From the NCBI GenBank assembly GCA_028280415.1, contig JANQLV010000023.1, positions 186,001 to 250,000 of the forward strand: a DNA stretch of 64,000 bases, written 5' to 3'. Below, in pieces: positions 62,057-64,000 of the stretch; position 1 is the stretch's first letter, and the number at the start of each line of letters is the position of its first letter. The translations under genes were made by a program, and so were the position numbers. The stretch comes from Saprospiraceae bacterium. Lineage in GTDB: Bacteria; Bacteroidota; Bacteroidia; Chitinophagales; Saprospiraceae. The notes beneath the pieces were generated by a model. The model ran no database searches and had not been told where the DNA came from. It worked only from the letters and a program-made list of their open reading frames with translations.

Positions 62057-64000
62057 ATGAAGTCAATTTTTAAAACATTTTTAATCCTTTTTATGACTTC
62101 CACGATTGTCAGTGCACAAGTCCAGTTTAAACCACCGGCTACGGAAGCAATTCCCGTTGTAGATAACTTACATGGTTTTCAAATAACGGACAACTATCAA
62201 TGGTTAGAAGATAAAACGGACCAAAGGGTCGTTGATTGGACCAGGGCCCAACATAATCATACTCTAAATTATCTGAAGCAGACCTCTACTCCGATTGAAG
62301 GACTTAAGGAAGAAATCGCTGCCTATATTGACAGAGATATTACCGGCCCGATTTCATTGCAGGGCGATCGCCAGTTTTTCTATGTAAAGAAAAAAGGAGA
62401 GCAGCAGTATAAATTGTATACCAGAATTGATGAAGAAGACATTTTGGTATTTGATCCGACGACTATTGATCCGACGGGGCTTTCGGCCATTACAGGTGTT
62501 ACTTATACTAAAAAAGGAGATAAAGTAGCTATTGGTATTCAAAGTAAAGGTGCCGAAATCAGTACTTACCGAATCGTTGATACCAAGACCGGAAAAATCC
62601 TGGGAGAACCCATCGAAGGGCTTCGCGGCTTTACCTGGACAAAAGATGAAAAGCATGCCTATCTTACCGTGGGTACCAAGGAAATGCTTGAAAAGCAAAT
62701 CCCACTTAAGACTTATCTGCATAAAATTGGTTCGGCCCGCACCAAAGATGTATTCCTGGGAGCCCCGAACGATGCAAAAAACTTTCTTTCTTACTATGAT
62801 TCAAGATACAGTGATCTTACCTTCATTACAGAAGGGGACTTCTACTCCAATACCGTCCGTGTAAAAGCAGTCGGATCAGACGGAGAAGCACGAGAAATAT
62901 ACAGTAGCAAGGAATTCAGAGCCAATCCCTATGCTATCGATGATAAGATTTATTTTTTGACCAATCACGAAGCTCCGAATTTCAAGCTCATGGTTGCTGA
63001 CAAAAGCAAACCGGACTTTAAATACTGGAAGGAACTGATTCCGGAGAAAGAGACCGTTCTTGAAAATTATATTGTCACGGATGATTATTTGATCATACAG
63101 GATAAAAAAGATGTCGTCAGCCGCCTCTCTGCCTATGACCATAATGGCAAGTTTATAAAGGAAATCCAGTTGCCGGAGATTGGAAATGTTGGAGGTCTTT
63201 CCTATCACCGGGAATCCAATACTGCTTATGTCAGCCTGAGTACTTTTACAGCGCCAAGTAAAATATACACCCTGGATGGAAGTACTTTAGAGTGGAAATT
63301 ATATTTTGAAAGAGAAGTCCCGATGGACACCAAAGATATCGAGGCCTCTATCAAGTTTTATACTTCAAAGGACGGAACGAGAGTACCCATTTTTGTAATG
63401 CACAAAAAAGGAGTCAAACTCGATGGTTCCAATCCGGCTTTGCTTTACGGTTATGGCGGATTTAATGTCGGAATGTCTCCCAGTTTCATCGGCCTGGCAG
63501 CAACCTTTGTCAACCGGGGTGGTGTCTATGCAATTGCCTGCCTTCGGGGTGGAGATGAATACGGTGAAAAATGGCATCAGGACGGTATGCTAGAAAACAA
63601 ACAAAATACCTTTGATGATTTTATTGCAGCAGCCGAATACCTGATCGAAGAGGGCTATACGAATAATGAGAAGCTGGCTTGTCGTGGAGGAAGTAATGGC
63701 GGCTTGTTAATCGGAGCAGTTATTACGCAACGTCCGGATTTATTCCAGGCGGCAATTTGTGCTGTGCCTTTGCTGGATATGATCCGCTACCACAAATTTC
63801 TGATTGCCAGATACTGGATACCGGAATATGGTGATCCGGATGTAAAAGCAGATTTTCAAAATATCTTGTCTTACTCTCCTTATCACAATATCAGAATGGG
63901 ACTCAATATACCAACGACTATGGTCATTGCCGGAGAAAACGATACGCGTGTTGATCCTTTACATGCCAAGAAATTCGTGGCAGCTTTACAAAGTAATCCC
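62057..64000 (+). CDS. Prolyl oligopeptidase (S9A), C-terminus beyond window
   Basis: 648 codons from ATG 62057 to the end of the window; the gene is incomplete. Signal peptide about 1-20 (TIVSAQ). The N-terminal cap starts with VDNLHGFQITDNYQWLED. The beta-propeller follows. The catalytic domain has GGFNVGMSPSFIG, the PYGGFG-like LLYGYGGFNVG, CRGGSNGGLLIGAV with the nucleophile Ser (GGSNGG), and AGENDTRVDPLHAKKF with the Asp; the catalytic His is beyond the edge. Such enzymes cut short peptides after proline; the signal peptide points to the periplasm. Confidence 0.95.
   Translation, partial: MKSIFKTFLILFMTSTIVSAQVQFKPPATEAIPVVDNLHGFQITDNYQWLEDKTDQRVVDWTRAQHNHTLNYLKQTSTPIEGLKEEIAAYIDRDITGPISLQGDRQFFYVKKKGEQQYKLYTRIDEEDILVFDPTTIDPTGLSAITGVTYTKKGDKVAIGIQSKGAEISTYRIVDTKTGKILGEPIEGLRGFTWTKDEKHAYLTVGTKEMLEKQIPLKTYLHKIGSARTKDVFLGAPNDAKNFLSYYDSRYSDLTFITEGDFYSNTVRVKAVGSDGEAREIYSSKEFRANPYAIDDKIYFLTNHEAPNFKLMVADKSKPDFKYWKELIPEKETVLENYIVTDDYLIIQDKKDVVSRLSAYDHNGKFIKEIQLPEIGNVGGLSYHRESNTAYVSLSTFTAPSKIYTLDGSTLEWKLYFEREVPMDTKDIEASIKFYTSKDGTRVPIFVMHKKGVKLDGSNPALLYGYGGFNVGMSPSFIGLAATFVNRGGVYAIACLRGGDEYGEKWHQDGMLENKQNTFDDFIAAAEYLIEEGYTNNEKLACRGGSNGGLLIGAVITQRPDLFQAAICAVPLLDMIRYHKFLIARYWIPEYGDPDVKADFQNILSYSPYHNIRMGLNIPTTMVIAGENDTRVDPLHAKKFVAALQSNP

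Overview
The window looks like chromosome from a free-living member of the Bacteroidota, most likely the Saprospiria/Chitinophagia side. The signs are two secreted proteins with the gliding-motility-associated (type IX secretion) C-terminal domain, LytTR regulators, DUF4197/DUF2147/DUF922/DUF6940 proteins, AT-rich spacers, little Shine-Dalgarno signal, and scattered TAnnTTTG-like promoter elements. No rRNA, tRNA, CRISPR array, insertion sequence or phage genes were seen. The window begins inside pckA (minus strand) and ends inside a prolyl oligopeptidase gene (plus strand).

Layout. 1-5.8 kb: pckA N-terminus, then an aromatic amino acid module (HisC-type aminotransferase overlapping a MarR regulator, then 4-hydroxyphenylpyruvate dioxygenase), an AhpD-like protein, and an ECF-type sigma factor followed by a secreted SRPBCC protein. 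6-11.8 kb: lgt, a glycosyltransferase, a receiver-less LytTR regulator, a helical-repeat protein, a small RiPP-precursor-like gene and a deformylase with a duplicated active-site segment. 12-16.8 kb: a TPR histidine kinase/NarL-type regulator pair and a three-gene cassette led by a thermolysin-like cytoplasmic metallopeptidase. 17-21 kb: an alpha/beta hydrolase, cydAB, and a cysteine-free Crp/Fnr regulator. 21-32 kb: a long minus-strand operon for tryptophan breakdown. 32-40 kb: small housekeeping and stress genes (HD hydrolase, SPL-type radical SAM, AlkD-like, CPBP protease, a YozG-like/DUF2975 pair, DUF6940, M28-PDZ peptidase, a TIR-like protein with a possible effector-associated tail, DUF4197). 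40-48 kb: two type IX-secreted repeat proteins flanking a lipoprotein and an amidohydrolase. 48.7-55.8 kb: an H-NOX / hybrid kinase / LytTR signalling operon, divergent from a GAF protein. 55.8-64 kb: flavin monooxygenase, recA, a small protein, DUF2147, DUF922, an alkyltransferase-like protein, a degenerate TrpF-like protein, and the prolyl oligopeptidase.

How the genes work together. The tryptophan operon encodes tryptophan 2,3-dioxygenase, kynurenine 3-monooxygenase, kynureninase, ACMS decarboxylase, a Rid-family candidate 2-aminomuconate deaminase, and a 4-oxalocrotonate decarboxylase/hydratase-family enzyme, plus its own IclR regulator. It lacks visible formamidase, 3-hydroxyanthranilate dioxygenase and aminomuconate-semialdehyde dehydrogenase genes, but contains an Ntn-type isoaspartyl peptidase, an SDR, a MaoC hydratase and a small secreted-protein gene broken by one base in an A8 run. 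A near-perfect 17-bp palindrome sits just upstream of the first gene. Together with the HPPD module, the window handles breakdown of both tryptophan and tyrosine/phenylalanine.

The most unusual items are the orphan RiPP-like precursor (10.7-10.96 kb), the metallopeptidase cassette (14.9-16.8 kb), the incomplete tryptophan operon with its frameshifted gene, the duplicated HEYD in the deformylase, the TIR-like/effector-associated protein, and the TrpF-like protein lacking the catalytic cysteine. Functions are assigned from motifs read by eye; no database search was run.
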